Assembly: GCA_012295275.1 (NCBI GenBank)
Contig: CM022670.1
Coordinates: 10,098,083 to 10,158,082, forward strand
Direction of reading: 5' to 3'
DNA length: 60,000 nucleotides
From: Chrysomallon squamiferum
Taxonomy: Eukaryota > Mollusca > Gastropoda > Neomphalida > Peltospiridae
Shown: piece after piece, positions 58,931 through 60,000 of the stretch
Layout of the letters: each line of letters starts with the position of its first letter
Position numbering within the stretch: the first letter of the stretch is position 1
The notes under the pieces: model-generated
The model's database searches: none
Seen by the model: the letters and a program-made list of their open reading frames with translations, nothing else
Told to the model about the DNA's origin: nothing
Made by a program: the position numbers and the translations under genes

Positions 58931-60000
58931 AAATTTTAAATTAAACAAATACACATAAAATTGTTTTGAAAATTAAAGACAAAAAAAAAATGTATCAGTT
59001 TGTATAGCCATTTCACACATAATAACTTAATAAATAAATAAAAAATTTATGTCAAGTATATCATGTTCAAAATGACGGATATTACAGAACGATTTTTTTT
59101 CTTTTAGCACCATCTTTTATTTAAATCACTGCACCTGATTTAAAAAGACAGACACATAAAAACATTTGTAAAAATACAACACAACAAACAGATTTCAATG
59201 ACATTTATTTTTTTTTTTTTTTTTTTTTTAATCTTTTTATCTTGATTAAAATAGCCCAAAAATTACAACGATTCTGCTGCAATGAACACCTACATGCATT
59301 AACTATGAACACAAAAACTCTGTGAGTGGAGAGTTTAAACAGAAGCAACAACCTGCAGAATCCAGTGTTTGTTTTGTCAATACCTGGAGTGATGGGGGTC
59401 TGCATCAGCTTTTGTCACTGGGAAAATATTTGTTTACACAACAGAACAGAGTGTTTTGTTTGTACAGTCAGATGTTATTTCCATTTGAGGAGAATAGAAA
59501 TTGTTTGATCAGTTGCCACAAGTGACAATTAGCATACCATGCCAAGTTTAAGAGTATTTCAGGTGAAAATCAGGTGTTATGTGAGACAGAAATTATATTA
59601 TATCATATCAGGAGAAAAAAAAAAAATATATATATATATATAATACTAATTCTGGTAGAAATTAAGTGTTATATCATTTAGAAATTATAATGTTATATCA
59701 GGTGGAAAAAATCTAATATTATTCCAGGTAGAAATTAGATGTTACATCAGATAGAAATTATAACATTATGTCAGGTAAAAGAAAATCATAATACTAAAAT
59801 AAATAAATAAATAAATAAATAAATAAAAGCAAAAGAAGAAGAAGAAGAAGAAGAAGAAGAAGAAAAAATTAATCAAAATAATAATAAATCTTGGGTAGAG
59901 TACAACTGTAGCATTAACTCAAGTAAAAAATGTATTATTTTATTCACTCAGGTAGATATGAATTAGGTGCATCTCAGAACAGCAATAACATTATCATCAC

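Larger units (their letters stand above)
50389..60000. other. Upstream flank of gene C and right-hand end, no recognised gene
   Basis: Mostly AT-rich DNA with (AAT)n (about 52885-52952), TAG/TAA triplets (about 55085-55220), (AC)n (55901-55928), (CT)n/(CA)n (about 56480-56560), poly(A) (about 57629-57661), a compound A-AAT-AAAT-AAAAC array (about 58757-58930) and (GAA)n (about 59832-59863). Stretches near 55455-55542, 55940-56370 and 59280-59520 have more complex sequence, but only the first looks like an exon. Confidence 0.55.

Noticed and set aside
59205-59525. Overlapping frames of 60-67 codons on both strands near the right edge
   Set aside because: No domain, no splice signals and open on both strands at once; one ends in a poly(T) tract.

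Overview
The window is AT-rich animal nuclear DNA (roughly three-quarters A+T by eye), with small exons in GT-AG introns and very many microsatellites. A lophotrochozoan, most likely a mollusc, is suggested by gene content (a glucokinase-regulatory-protein homologue, three Src-family kinases) and by degenerate dispersed elements that resemble ones I associate with mollusc genomes: a tRNA-headed V-SINE-like copy near 24.1 kb and a short TTTAACGACACC motif near 16.7 kb. The species cannot be named from this.

Layout. (1) 502-5701, plus strand: nine exons for the C-terminal half of a GCKR (GKRP) homologue; the N-terminal half lies left of the window. (2) 5.7-10.8 kb: convergent intergenic DNA with simple repeats and one small inverted-repeat element. 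(3) 10848-19581, minus strand: complete Src-family kinase gene 'A' (10 coding exons, 515 aa), with a probable 5'-UTR intron reaching to about 23.35 kb. (4) 26338-32573, minus strand: gene 'B' (10 coding exons, 497 aa), with a probable non-coding first exon near 33.7 kb. (5) 40201-50359, minus strand: gene 'C' (11 coding exons of which two look alternative, 508 or 511 aa). (6) 50.4-60 kb: no recognisable gene; one candidate minus-strand exon at 55455-55542.

The three kinases are head-to-tail tandem copies with the same intron positions and phases. Each has the order myristoylation-type N-terminus, SH3, SH2, linker, tyrosine kinase, C-terminal tail tyrosine. A is SRC/FYN/YES-like. B and C are closer to each other, have LYN/HCK-like SH2 features, and lack the linker tryptophan of the WEIPR motif.

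The strongest observations are in gene C. It carries two tandem, phase-matched, divergent versions of the exon for the SH2-kinase linker and the ATP-binding loop, at the same place as the mutually exclusive exon 7A/7B pair of vertebrate FYN. In addition, the 3' end of its next exon, with its 5' splice site, has been copied three times as a 38-bp tandem repeat, giving four competing donors. All exon joins were worked out by hand from splice signals, phase and protein similarity; no transcript data were available.
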